A stretch of DNA of 32,265 nucleotides. Source: Lysobacteraceae bacterium. GTDB taxonomy: Bacteria > Pseudomonadota > Gammaproteobacteria > Xanthomonadales > Xanthomonadaceae. The notes under the pieces were generated by a model that saw only the letters and a list, made by a program, of their open reading frames with translations, was not told the DNA's origin and did not search any database. The stretch is taken from NCBI GenBank assembly GCA_024508915.1, contig JANINR010000083.1:1-32265 (forward strand), in the 5' to 3' direction. Below, one piece after another: positions 15,890-24,500 of the stretch; the first letter of the stretch is position 1, and every line of letters begins with the position of its first letter. Made by a program: the position numbers and the translations under genes.

Positions 15890-16537
15890 CTACGCGGGGG
15901 CGCGGGACGGCTCGCTCAGCCGGAAGCGGCAGACGTGCCCGCCGCGCACGATGCACTCCATGTGGTGCACGCGCTTGCCGGTCGCGGCTTCCATGTAGGC
16001 CAGGTCGAACTTGCAGACCTGCGGGTGCTGCTTCGCCAGGCCGTGGAAGACGCAGTTGAAGGCCTCCACCTGCCAGTCGTCGCCATGCCGCGCGGGTACC
16101 GCCTCGTAGCCGAGCGCGTCCAGGCGTTGCGCCAGCTCGCGCGCGAGCGCCTCGCCCGAACCGGCCTGCACGCGCGGCTGGGTCGACGCCACCGTTGCGC
16201 CCAGCTCCTGCAGCAACGCGCCGACCTCGTTCTCGCCGAGCCGCGCCTGCAGCTGCGCGACCAGCGCCGCGGCGATCGCGCCGTAGTTGCGCGGGAACAG
16301 CTCGCGGCCTTCCGGGGTGAGCGCGTAGCGCGCCTGCGGGCGCCCGCCGGTGGGCACGGGCGCGATGCGCTCGACCAGCCCGCGCACGGTGAGCGCCGTG
16401 AGGTGCTGGCGCACCGCGTTGTGGCTGACGTGCAGCCGCTGGCACAGGTCCTCGACGCCGATGCCGTCGCGCGAAAGCAGCAGCTGCCGGAGCAGCCGCT
16501 GCTGGGTGTCGCCGAAGCGGGCGAGGCCGTGGGTCAT
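15890..16537 (-). CDS. SufR-like HTH regulator with candidate Fe-S cysteines
   Basis: 215 residues. A winged helix-turn-helix occupies about residues 8-75 (VEDLCQRLHVSHNAVRQHL, then the wing GRPQARYALT), followed by a helical middle and a cysteine-bearing C-terminus with Cys162, Cys175, Cys195 and Cys203. The C-x12-C spacing, the HPQVCKFDLAYMEA wording and the final GGHVCRF resemble SufR, a [4Fe-4S] sensor that represses iron-sulfur assembly genes; the third cysteine is displaced compared with SufR as I recall it. No suf genes lie nearby. The Met at 16537 is chosen because upstream residues are Arg/His-rich noise; AGGA lies about nine bases before it. It is probably co-transcribed with the lipoprotein gene 23 bases upstream. 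Confidence 0.78.
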   Translation of the reverse strand: MTHGLARFGDTQQRLLRQLLLSRDGIGVEDLCQRLHVSHNAVRQHLTALTVRGLVERIAPVPTGGRPQARYALTPEGRELFPRNYGAIAAALVAQLQARLGENEVGALLQELGATVASTQPRVQAGSGEALARELAQRLDALGYEAVPARHGDDWQVEAFNCVFHGLAKQHPQVCKFDLAYMEAATGKRVHHMECIVRGGHVCRFRLSEPSRAPA

Positions 16538-16560
16538 GCGGCGATGTCCTGCACCGGGGC

Positions 16561-17283
16561 TCAGCTCGCCTTGTCCGGGAACTGCTTGGCGATGGCGCCG
16601 GCGAGCGCGTCGGCGATCATGTCCATGTGCGACTGCATCGCGGTCCACTCGGTGGCTTCGCCGGCGGTGTCACCCGCCAGGATCAGGTTCACCTGCTGCG
16701 AATGGTGCGCGCCGTGCGCCAGCAGCAGGCCGCGGACCGTGTCTTCCGGCAGGTTGGGGTTGGCGCCGGCGAGGAACTTCGCGATCTCGCCCGCGTTGGC
16801 GGTGAGGTCGGCCATGGCCTTGTCCGCGGCGGCCTTGTCGTCCTTCGCGCGCGCGTCGGTCATCGCCTTCACCGCGCCCCAGTGGCCGGCGAGCAGCCCG
16901 AGCATGCCGTCGCCCGCGGCGTCGCCGTAGAAGCCGGCCACCGCCTTGCTGATGTCCTTCGCGTTGGCGACCACGGCGTCGGCAGCCGACTTCGCGGCGG
17001 CCTTGTCGCCGGCGTGCACCGCCAGCGCGTAATCGCGGGCGTGGACGATGTGGCCGTGCCAGAGGTCGCGCATCGCGGCCTGCAGCTGCGGCGCGGCCGG
17101 CGCGGGGGCGGCATCCGCCGCCGTGGAGGGCGCAGTGGCGACGGGGGCAGGCGCGGCCTCGGTCACCTCGGCGGCCGATGCGGTGGCGGCGTCGCTGCCG
17201 GCGGCGGCCGACGGCGCCGGGCTGCACGCGGCGACGGCGACGAGCGCCGCGGCCAGGCCCAGCGGTTTCAGGGAAGCGGACAT
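16561..17283 (-). CDS. His-rich helical lipoprotein of unknown function
   Basis: 240 residues. A lipoprotein signal with VAAC (Cys20) is followed by an Ala/Pro/Thr-rich tether to about residue 65, then an all-helical domain. Histidines cluster at helix faces: LWHGHIVHARDYA, LAGHWGAVKAM, LAHGAHHSQQ and MQSHMDMIADAL. The wording around FYGDAAGD, AGEIAKFLAGANPNLP and the final AKQFPDK resembles a family I recall from actinobacteria that is often labelled glycosyltransferase without reason; no such fold is evident. A four-helix bundle that binds metal or another ligand through His is inference. GGGAG about eight bases before the ATG supports the start. The partner is the Fe-S-type regulator downstream. 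Confidence 0.75.
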   Translation of the reverse strand: MSASLKPLGLAAALVAVAACSPAPSAAAGSDAATASAAEVTEAAPAPVATAPSTAADAAPAPAAPQLQAAMRDLWHGHIVHARDYALAVHAGDKAAAKSAADAVVANAKDISKAVAGFYGDAAGDGMLGLLAGHWGAVKAMTDARAKDDKAAADKAMADLTANAGEIAKFLAGANPNLPEDTVRGLLLAHGAHHSQQVNLILAGDTAGEATEWTAMQSHMDMIADALAGAIAKQFPDKAS

Positions 17284-17337
17284 GACGGGACTCCCGGACA
17301 GATCGCGGATTGCGACCACGCCAGCCTGCGCCTGTTC

Positions 17338-17366
17338 AGGCTAGTCCCCAGCCCGGCATGTGTAAA
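17338..17366 (-). promoter_or_regulatory. Putative promoter of the lipoprotein-regulator pair
   Basis: On the minus strand TTTACA (17366-17361, five of six to TTGACA), a 17-base spacer and TAGCCT (17343-17338, three of six to TATAAT). AGCCTG/CAGGCT arms at 17323-17328 and 17337-17342 overlap the -10 and could be an operator. Confidence 0.4.
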
Positions 17367-17370
17367 GCCC

Positions 17371-18564
17371 TTAATCGAACGCGTTGATGAAGCCGGTGAT
17401 GATCAGCGCGTTGGTGAAGTCGATGAAGAACGCGCCGACCAGCGGCGCCACGAGGAATGCGCGTGGCGCCGCGCCGTAGCGTTCGACGAGCGTGCGCATC
17501 ACCGCCATCGCGTTCGCGGTGGTGCCGAGCATGAAGCCGATGAAGCCGCCGCCCATCACCGCGGCGTCGTAATCGCGCCCCATCCGCCGGAACACGATGC
17601 CGCAGAAGGCCACCACCAGGGCCAGCTGCAGGCCGAGGTTCACGACCAGCGGCAGGGCGAGCCCTGCGAGCTCCCACAGCTTCAGGTTCATCAGCGCGAC
17701 GGCCAGGAACAGCGCCAGGCAGATGTTGCCGATCAGTTCGATCGTCGGCACCGACAGGCCGATGCGGCCGGTGGCATCGTCGAGGTTGCGCACCAGCGCG
17801 CCGACGAGCATCGCGCCGACGTAGGCCGGCAGCGTGATGCCGGTGGACGAAATGCCTGCGCTGACCCACGCGCCGATCCACATCGCGACGAGGATCGCGA
17901 CGATGCTCTTGAGCGCGCCGTACTCGCGCTGCGCCTCGCTCAGCGCGACTACGGGCCCGTCCTCCGGCGGCGGCACGTGGTCGTTCGGGCGCGGGGAGAC
18001 CAGCGCATGGCGGCGGATGAACCAGGTGCTGACCGGCCCGCCGGCGAGGCCGCCGAGCACGATGCCGCCCATCGCCGCCGCCACCGCGACCGATTCCGCG
18101 CCGCGGATGCCGGCCTGCTCGAACAGCGGTGCGAACGCGAGGCCCGTCGCCGGCCCACCGGTGAGCGTGGTCGAACCGGCGAGCACGCCGAACAGCGGAT
18201 GCAGCCCGAAACCGACCGCCACCGCCATGCCCAGCAGGTTCTGCACGACCGCGAACACCGACGCCAGCGCGAGGAACACGACGACCTGGCGCCCGCTCAC
18301 CTTCAGCAGGCGCACGCTGGCGTTGAAGCCGATCATGGTGAAGAACGCGATCATCAGCGGCGACTGCAGCGTCGTATCCATCGCGAACACGACCGTGCCC
18401 TGCCCGTGCGCGATCCAGGCGACGACGGCGAACACGAGGCCGCCGATCACCGGCGGCGGCAGGTTGTAGCGCCCGAGCACCGGGATGGCGCGGCACAGCG
18501 CGTAGCCGAGGAAGAGCGCGAGGCCGGCGAGGGCCAGGGTCTGGACGGCATCGAGCTGGAGCAA
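17371..18564 (-). CDS. gltS: Sodium/glutamate symporter GltS
   Basis: 397 residues, full length for the ESS/GltS family, with about ten or more hydrophobic segments. Family landmarks include NLPPPVIGGL after the first helix, FFTMIGFNAS, and two inverted-repeat-like glycine motifs: GSTTLTGGPATG in the first half and MGGGFIGFMLGTTANAM in the second. It imports glutamate with sodium across the inner membrane. The start is TTG, not ATG, nine bases after the stop of the dehydrogenase gene; AGGAAA six bases upstream, overlapping that stop, is a good ribosome site. It is the last gene of a three-gene operon. Confidence 0.92.
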   Translation of the reverse strand: MLQLDAVQTLALAGLALFLGYALCRAIPVLGRYNLPPPVIGGLVFAVVAWIAHGQGTVVFAMDTTLQSPLMIAFFTMIGFNASVRLLKVSGRQVVVFLALASVFAVVQNLLGMAVAVGFGLHPLFGVLAGSTTLTGGPATGLAFAPLFEQAGIRGAESVAVAAAMGGIVLGGLAGGPVSTWFIRRHALVSPRPNDHVPPPEDGPVVALSEAQREYGALKSIVAILVAMWIGAWVSAGISSTGITLPAYVGAMLVGALVRNLDDATGRIGLSVPTIELIGNICLALFLAVALMNLKLWELAGLALPLVVNLGLQLALVVAFCGIVFRRMGRDYDAAVMGGGFIGFMLGTTANAMAVMRTLVERYGAAPRAFLVAPLVGAFFIDFTNALIITGFINAFD

Positions 18565-18573
18565 GGCGCTTTC

Positions 18574-19920
18574 CTACGGCGGGCTGCCTCCAGTGTGCGA
18601 TACCGCGGGCACCACGCGCCAGATGGTGTTGGACAGGTCGTCGGCCACGATCAGCGCACCGCGCGGATCCACGGTGACGCCCACCGGCCGGCCGCGCGTC
18701 AGGCCGTCGTCACCGCGGAAGCCGGTGACGAAATCCACGGGGTCGCCGGCCGGCTTGCCGTCACGGAACGGCACGAACACCACCTTGTAGCCCGCCGGCG
18801 GATCGCGGTTCCAGCTGCCGTGCTCGCCGACGAAGACGCCGTCGCCGAAGGCACCGCCCATCGCCGGCACCGAGAACGCCACGCCGAGCGCGGCGACGTG
18901 CGAGCCCAGCGCATAGTCCGGCGCGATGGCCGACGCGACCTTCGCCGGATCCTGCGGCATCACGCGCGCATCCGGATGCGGTCCCCAGTACGCGTAAGGC
19001 CAGCCGTAGAACGCGCCTTCGCGCACCGACGTGAGGTAATCCGGCACGAGGTTCGGCCCGATCTCGTCGCGCTCGTTCACCACCGCCCACAGCGTGCCGG
19101 TGCCGGGCTGGATCGCCAGCGCGGTCGGGTTGCGCAGGCCGGTGGCATAGGTGCGATGCGCGCCCGTCGCGGCATCGACTTCCCAAACGCGCGCGCGCTC
19201 GACCTCGACGTCCATGCCGCGCTCGGTGATGTTGCTGTTCGAGCCGATGCCGACGTACAGGTAGCGGCCGTCCGCGCCCGCGGCGAGCGACTTCGTCCAG
19301 TGGTGGTTGATCGCCGACGGCAACTCCGTGACCGTGACCGGCGGTCCGCTCGCGCGCGTCTGGCCGTCGCTGTAGTCGAAGCGCACCAGCGCGCCCTGGT
19401 TGGCGACGAACAGGTGGTTGCCGACGAGGGCGAGGCCGTAGGGCGCATCGAGGCCGTCAGCGAAGACGGTCTTCAGTTCGTAGGCGCCGTCGCCGTCTGC
19501 GTCGCGCAGCAGCGTCAGGCGGTTGCCGCCCTTGACCGGGCTCGTGCCCTTGGCCTTGATGAACGTCGCGATGACGTCCTTCGGCTTGAGCTTCGGCGCG
19601 TGGCCGCCGCGGCCCTCGGCGACGAGGATGTCGCCGTTGGGCAGCACCAGCGTCTGGCGCGGGATCGCGAGGCCGGTCGCGATCGCGCGGATCGTGTAGC
19701 CGGCCGGCACGGTGGGCCGGCGGTCGCCCCAGGACGCGGGCTTCGCGATCGTCATGTCGGGGAGCAGGCCGCGCTCGGGCTTCGGCAGCTCCGGATCCGC
19801 GCCGTACTGCTGCAGGTCCGGGCCTTTCGCGCAGCCGGCGAGCGCGAACGCAAGCGCGACGGCGAGCGCCGACGCGGCGTGGGCGCGGGTCATGCGGTTC
19901 GTGCGTTTCGTGCGGTTCAT
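18574..19920 (-). CDS. PQQ-type sugar/sorbosone dehydrogenase family lipoprotein
   Basis: 448 residues. Lipobox LAGC (Cys30) follows an Arg/Lys-rich n-region, so the protein is anchored in the periplasm. The rest is a beta-propeller of the soluble glucose/sorbosone dehydrogenase group, with GLRNPTALAIQPGTGTLW, REGAFYGWPYAYWG, GEHGSWNRDPPAGYKV and GRPVGVTVDPRGALIVADD as recurrent blade motifs. The family oxidises sugars or alcohols using PQQ and a calcium ion; binding residues and substrate cannot be fixed by eye, and PQQ biosynthesis genes are not in the window. Its ATG overlaps the DUF2231 stop (ATGA). A second Met at residue 10 is possible. Nine-base repeats encode the start of the signal. 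Confidence 0.85.
   Translation of the reverse strand: MNRTKRTNRMTRAHAASALAVALAFALAGCAKGPDLQQYGADPELPKPERGLLPDMTIAKPASWGDRRPTVPAGYTIRAIATGLAIPRQTLVLPNGDILVAEGRGGHAPKLKPKDVIATFIKAKGTSPVKGGNRLTLLRDADGDGAYELKTVFADGLDAPYGLALVGNHLFVANQGALVRFDYSDGQTRASGPPVTVTELPSAINHHWTKSLAAGADGRYLYVGIGSNSNITERGMDVEVERARVWEVDAATGAHRTYATGLRNPTALAIQPGTGTLWAVVNERDEIGPNLVPDYLTSVREGAFYGWPYAYWGPHPDARVMPQDPAKVASAIAPDYALGSHVAALGVAFSVPAMGGAFGDGVFVGEHGSWNRDPPAGYKVVFVPFRDGKPAGDPVDFVTGFRGDDGLTRGRPVGVTVDPRGALIVADDLSNTIWRVVPAVSHTGGSPP
19891..19917 (-). repeat. Three 9-bp units encoding the n-region of the dehydrogenase signal
   Basis: Read on the minus strand the units are AACCGCACG, AAACGCACG and AACCGCATG, followed by a partial ACCCGC. 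They encode NRT-KRT-NRM. Such tandem units can slip in steps of three residues without breaking the frame. Confidence 0.7.
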
Positions 19921-20381
19921 GCGGCACGTCCCGCGCGGTCGGCGTGCGGGCGGCGCAGCGTTGAGAAGCCGATCCAGGTCGCGATGCACGCCAGCAGCGC
20001 GGCGACCAGCGACAGGATCGGCGCCGCGGGCATGATCGCCCACGCGTCGCGCGCGTGGTGGAGCGCGTCGAAGAATCCGGCGATCCAGGCGGCCGCGAGC
20101 ACGAGCACGTACAGCGTGCGGCTGGCGCCCGCGCGTCCGCCCGCACGATCGTCGCGTCGGCCGGGCAGTCCGCCGAGCGCGCAAACGAGCGCGATCGTCG
20201 CCGGCACCATCGCGCCGATCAGCAGCCACGACGCGAAGTTGCTCCATTCGACCTGGTAGCTGCGCGCGTACGCCCAGTCGGCGAGCAACGCGCCGACGAA
20301 CAGCGGCGCGGCGCCGGCGAGCATCGCGGCGTGGAATGGGTGGAGGGGCCCGGAACGGGCGGGGAAGCCGGTGGAAGCCAT
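19917..20381 (-). CDS. DUF2231-family membrane protein
   Basis: 154 residues with four hydrophobic segments (about residues 17-38, 48-70, 86-108 and 118-140). The N-terminal LHPFHAAMLAG, an Asp in the first helix (LLADWAYA) and DALHH after the third are characteristic of the DUF2231 family, inner-membrane proteins of uncertain function often next to oxidoreductases. AGGAG a few bases before the ATG at 20381 fixes the start over an upstream Met. It overlaps the dehydrogenase gene by four bases, so the two are probably coupled; it might help electron transfer or anchoring (inference). Confidence 0.82.
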   Translation of the reverse strand: MASTGFPARSGPLHPFHAAMLAGAAPLFVGALLADWAYARSYQVEWSNFASWLLIGAMVPATIALVCALGGLPGRRDDRAGGRAGASRTLYVLVLAAAWIAGFFDALHHARDAWAIMPAAPILSLVAALLACIATWIGFSTLRRPHADRAGRAA

Positions 20382-20482
20382 GGCACGCTCCTGGCGCTTG
20401 GACCACGGCGCTGAGGTTGCCATTGGGTGCGGGATGCCAATGTGATCGCCCGGGCCGGTGCTGCCGGGACCGGGAAACCGCG

Positions 20483-20558
20483 TGGTGGGCCCACCAGGAC
20501 TCGAACCTGGAACCAAAGGATTATGAGTCCTCTGCTCTAACCATTGAGCTATAGGCCC
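20483..20558 (-). tRNA. tRNA-Ile with CAU anticodon (lysidine-modified)
   Basis: 76 bases including an encoded CCA. The seven-pair acceptor stem (GGGCCTA with TGGGCCC, one G-U pair), D arm AGCTCAATGGTTAGAGC, anticodon loop CTCATAA (anticodon at 20525-20523) and T arm CCAGG-TTCGAGT-CCTGG are complete. A CAU anticodon could mean elongator Met, initiator Met or the minor Ile species read after TilS makes lysidine. The short D loop and TTGGT variable region resemble E. coli ileX, so Ile is preferred. C1-A72-type initiator features are absent. Confidence 0.85.
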
Positions 20559-20568
20559 GTGCGTGGGA

Positions 20569-20574
20569 ATTATG
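20569..20574 (-). promoter_or_regulatory. -10 box of the tRNA-Ile gene
   Basis: CATAAT on the minus strand ends ten bases before the mature tRNA 5' end, leaving a leader of a few bases to be trimmed by RNase P. Confidence 0.5.
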
Positions 20575-20609
20575 CCGCAGCGCCGCGACGCGACGGCCCG
20601 GACCCGGCC

Positions 20610-20615
20610 TACAAT
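20610..20615 (+). promoter_or_regulatory. -10 box of the GFA-family gene
   Basis: TACAAT, 40 bases before the ATG. Unlike most others here, this gene would have a leader of about 33 bases. It is divergent from the tRNA promoter. Confidence 0.45.
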
Positions 20616-20655
20616 CCTCCCGGGCCGCACCACCGCAGCGGCCCCTGCGAAAACC

Positions 20656-21075
20656 ATGGAACTGCACGGCAGCTGCCACTGCGGCAACCTCCGTTACGTG
20701 CTCGACTGGCCCGGCCACCCCGCCGCGATTCCCGGCCGCGCCTGCGCCTGCGGCTTCTGCACCCGGCATGGCGCGGTGTGGACGGCGCACCCCGGCGCGA
20801 GGCTGCTGATCGAAGCGGAGGACGCCGCCGCGGTCTCGCGCTACGCCTTCGAGACGAAAACCGCCGAGTTCCTGGTGTGCACGCGTTGCGGCGTCGTGCC
20901 CGCCTGCACCAGCCGCATCGACGGGCGCGACCACGCGGTGGTGAACACCAGGACATTCGACGACGCGACGGTTCGCATCGAGCAGGCGCCGGTGTCGTTC
21001 GACGGCGAGGACGAGACGACGCGGCTGCGGCGGCGCGCGGAACGCTGGATCGCGGACGTGCAGTTCGGGCGCTGA
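20656..21075 (+). CDS. GFA/CENP-V family zinc-binding protein
   Basis: 139 residues. The family fold is set by two zinc sites: Cys7 and Cys9 (CHCGN) with Cys75 and Cys78 (CTRCG), and Cys30, Cys32 and Cys35 (CACGFC). It is named after the glutathione-dependent formaldehyde-activating enzyme of Paracoccus, but most members have no proven activity, and the neighbours (tRNA, rpoD) give no pathway hint. No signal peptide. The stop codon lies at the A-run that, on the other strand, is the U-tract of the rpoD terminator. Confidence 0.85.
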   Translation: MELHGSCHCGNLRYVLDWPGHPAAIPGRACACGFCTRHGAVWTAHPGARLLIEAEDAAAVSRYAFETKTAEFLVCTRCGVVPACTSRIDGRDHAVVNTRTFDDATVRIEQAPVSFDGEDETTRLRRRAERWIADVQFGR

Positions 21076-21105
21076 AAAAAGAAGAGCCGACCATGGGTCG
21101 GCTCT
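21075..21105 (-). terminator. Intrinsic terminator of rpoD
   Basis: A ten-pair stem AGAGCCGACC (21083-21092) with GGTCGGCTCT (21096-21105), three-base loop, followed on the minus strand by TTCTTTTTTC. It is 25 bases beyond the rpoD stop. There is no T-run on the plus side, so it acts in the rpoD direction only. Confidence 0.88.
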
Positions 21106-21129
21106 ACGGGCATCGCGGGGCGCGCGGGC

Positions 21130-22995
<1,866 letters not shown>

Positions 22996-23037
22996 GGGGG
23001 GTGCGCCACCGGGGATGTTGGGCGGAAAGAACCCTGC

Positions 23038-23043
23038 ATTATA
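23038..23043 (-). promoter_or_regulatory. -10 box of rpoD
   Basis: A perfect TATAAT on the minus strand, leaving a leader of about 35 bases before the rpoD ATG. The -35 region is GC-rich and not recognisable. Confidence 0.5.
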
Positions 23044-23077
23044 CAGCGTGAACGCAGCGGCCCGGGGTTTCCGGCCT

Positions 23078-23518
23078 CTACGCCCGCAGCAGGAACGTCA
23101 CCGGGCCGTCGTTGGCCAGGCTGACCACCATATGGGCACCGAAGCGGCCCGTTTCCACCCCCCGGGCATGCGATTCCCGGCATTTGGCGACCAGTCCGGC
23201 GAAGATCCGTTCAGCCTTGGCCGGTGCCATGGCCGTGCTGAAGCCCGGGCGCATGCCCGAGGAGGTATCCGCCGCCAGCGTGAACTGGCTCACCAGGAGC
23301 AGGCCGCCGCCGGTATCGGAGAGGGACCGGTTCATGCGCCCCTGGTCGTCGGCGAAGACCCGGTAGCCGAGCAGCCGCTCCGCCATCCGGGCGACCTGCG
23401 CGTCGCCGTCCCCCGGCTCGACCCCCACCAGGGCGAGCAGGCCCGGGCCGATGGCGCCGATGGTCTCGCCGTCCACCGCCACGGCCGCAGAGCTCACGCG
23501 CTGGATCAGGCTGATCAT
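23078..23518 (-). CDS. dtd: D-aminoacyl-tRNA deacylase
   Basis: 146 residues, the family length when started at MISLIQRV. Dtd removes D-amino acids (and Gly misacylated on tRNA-Ala) from tRNA, protecting translation. The active-site motif SQFTLAAD and the C-terminal NDGPVTF loop with the Gly-Pro pair that excludes L-amino acids are both present. TACAAT lies seven bases upstream and no Shine-Dalgarno sequence is visible. An alternative Met three codons earlier overlaps the -10 box and is unlikely. It is divergent from the lpxL-like gene with 49 bp between starts. Confidence 0.95.
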   Translation of the reverse strand: MISLIQRVSSAAVAVDGETIGAIGPGLLALVGVEPGDGDAQVARMAERLLGYRVFADDQGRMNRSLSDTGGGLLLVSQFTLAADTSSGMRPGFSTAMAPAKAERIFAGLVAKCRESHARGVETGRFGAHMVVSLANDGPVTFLLRA

Positions 23519-23525
23519 GCCGTGC

Positions 23526-23531
23526 ATTGTA
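23526..23531 (-). promoter_or_regulatory. -10 box of dtd
   Basis: TACAAT on the minus strand, seven bases from the dtd ATG. It forms one end of the dyad ATTGTAGG...CCTACAAT shared with the divergent gene. Confidence 0.55.
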
Positions 23532-23555
23532 GGTCCGCCCTGCAGGGGTGGCTCC

Positions 23556-23561
23556 TACAAT
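23556..23561 (+). promoter_or_regulatory. -10 box of the lpxL-like gene
   Basis: TACAAT, then GGCGCG, then the ATG at 23568: the six-base spacing seen at other genes. It is the other end of the dyad with 8-bp perfect arms and a 20-bp centre. Confidence 0.55.
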
Positions 23562-23567
23562 GGCGCG

Positions 23568-24500
23568 ATGACGGAATTCGCCGCCCGCCTGCTGTACCTG
23601 CTCGCCGCCGCGGTCGCGCGGCTGCCATGGCGCTGGCAGCAGGCGCTCGCCGACGCGCTGGCGGCGCTCTGGCGCCGCCTCGATGCGCGCGAATCGCGGG
23701 TGGCGCGCCGCAACCTGGAGCTCGCCTGTCCGCAGCTCGACCCGGACGCGCGCGAGCGGCTGCAGCGCGCGGTGCTGCGCACCACGGCGTGCCAAGCGCT
23801 GGAGACGCTGGTGCTCTGGACCCGGCCGCACGCGCGCAACCTCGCCCTGCTGCGGGAAACCCACGGCACCGGATTGCTGGACGCGGCGATCGCCGCGGGC
23901 CGCGGCGTGATCGTGGCGGCGCCGCACTACGGTAACTGGGAGCTGCTCAACCAGTGGCTGGCCGCGCGCACCCCGCTGGCCATCCTCTACAAGCCGCCGG
24001 AATCGAAGGTCGGCGAGGCCTTCCTCCGCCGCGTGCGCGCGGACGACGCGAACGCGGCGCGCGTCGAGCAGGTGCCCGCGGAAGGGAGCGCGGTGCGCCG
24101 CCTGCTGCGCGTCCTGCAGGGCGGCGGCGTGGTCGGCATCCTGCCAGACCAGCAGCCCAAGGCCGGCGACGGCGTGTTCGCGCCGTTCTTCGGCGTCGAT
24201 GCGCTGACGATGACCCTGCTGCCGCGGCTCGCTGCGCGCACCGGCGCGACGGTGCTGTTCGCGTACTGCGAACGCATCGGTGCGCCCGGCGCGGCGCCGG
24301 CGTTCGCGCTGCGCATCGAACCGGCGCCCGAAGGCATCGCGTCCACCGACACGAACGAAGGTGCGCGCGCGCTCAACGCCGGGGTCGAGCGCATCGCGCG
24401 CCGCGATCCCGCGCAGTACCAGTGGACCTACAAGCGCTACACCCTGCGCCCGCCGGAAAGCGGCGAGGCCAATCCGTACCGCGACCTGGAGCGGCATTGA
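23568..24500 (+). CDS. Lipid A late acyltransferase family protein (LpxL/HtrB-like)
   Basis: 310 residues. A membrane-anchored acyltransferase with a hydrophobic N-terminus (residues 5-25) and the catalytic H-x4-E motif His120/Glu125 in APHYGNWE, followed by ILPDQQP, the substrate-side motif of the LpxL/LpxM family. These enzymes add secondary acyl chains to Kdo2-lipid A at the inner membrane. Which chain and whether LpxL or LpxM cannot be told here, so no symbol is given. It heads the glycosyltransferase cluster, and its TGA overlaps the next ATG (TGATG). It appears to be translated without a ribosome site, from a leaderless mRNA. Confidence 0.88.
   Translation: MTEFAARLLYLLAAAVARLPWRWQQALADALAALWRRLDARESRVARRNLELACPQLDPDARERLQRAVLRTTACQALETLVLWTRPHARNLALLRETHGTGLLDAAIAAGRGVIVAAPHYGNWELLNQWLAARTPLAILYKPPESKVGEAFLRRVRADDANAARVEQVPAEGSAVRRLLRVLQGGGVVGILPDQQPKAGDGVFAPFFGVDALTMTLLPRLAARTGATVLFAYCERIGAPGAAPAFALRIEPAPEGIASTDTNEGARALNAGVERIARRDPAQYQWTYKRYTLRPPESGEANPYRDLERH

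Noticed and set aside
16561-17283. Glycosyltransferase annotation for the His-rich lipoprotein family.
   Set aside because: No nucleotide-sugar motif, no Rossmann-like strands; the visible domain is all helical.
20336-20554. A 72-residue plus-strand frame ending in QDSNLEPKDYESS-like sequence.
   Set aside because: This wording is the translation of the antisense of the tRNA gene at 20483-20558, a common false gene in databases.
20382-20660. An integration site for a mobile element at the tRNA-Ile gene.
   Set aside because: No integrase, no repeated tRNA 3' end and only ordinary genes on both sides.
23526-23561. A REP-type palindromic element between dtd and the lpxL-like gene.
   Set aside because: The arms coincide with the two -10 boxes at the fixed distance from both start codons, which explains the symmetry better; no second copy was found in the window.
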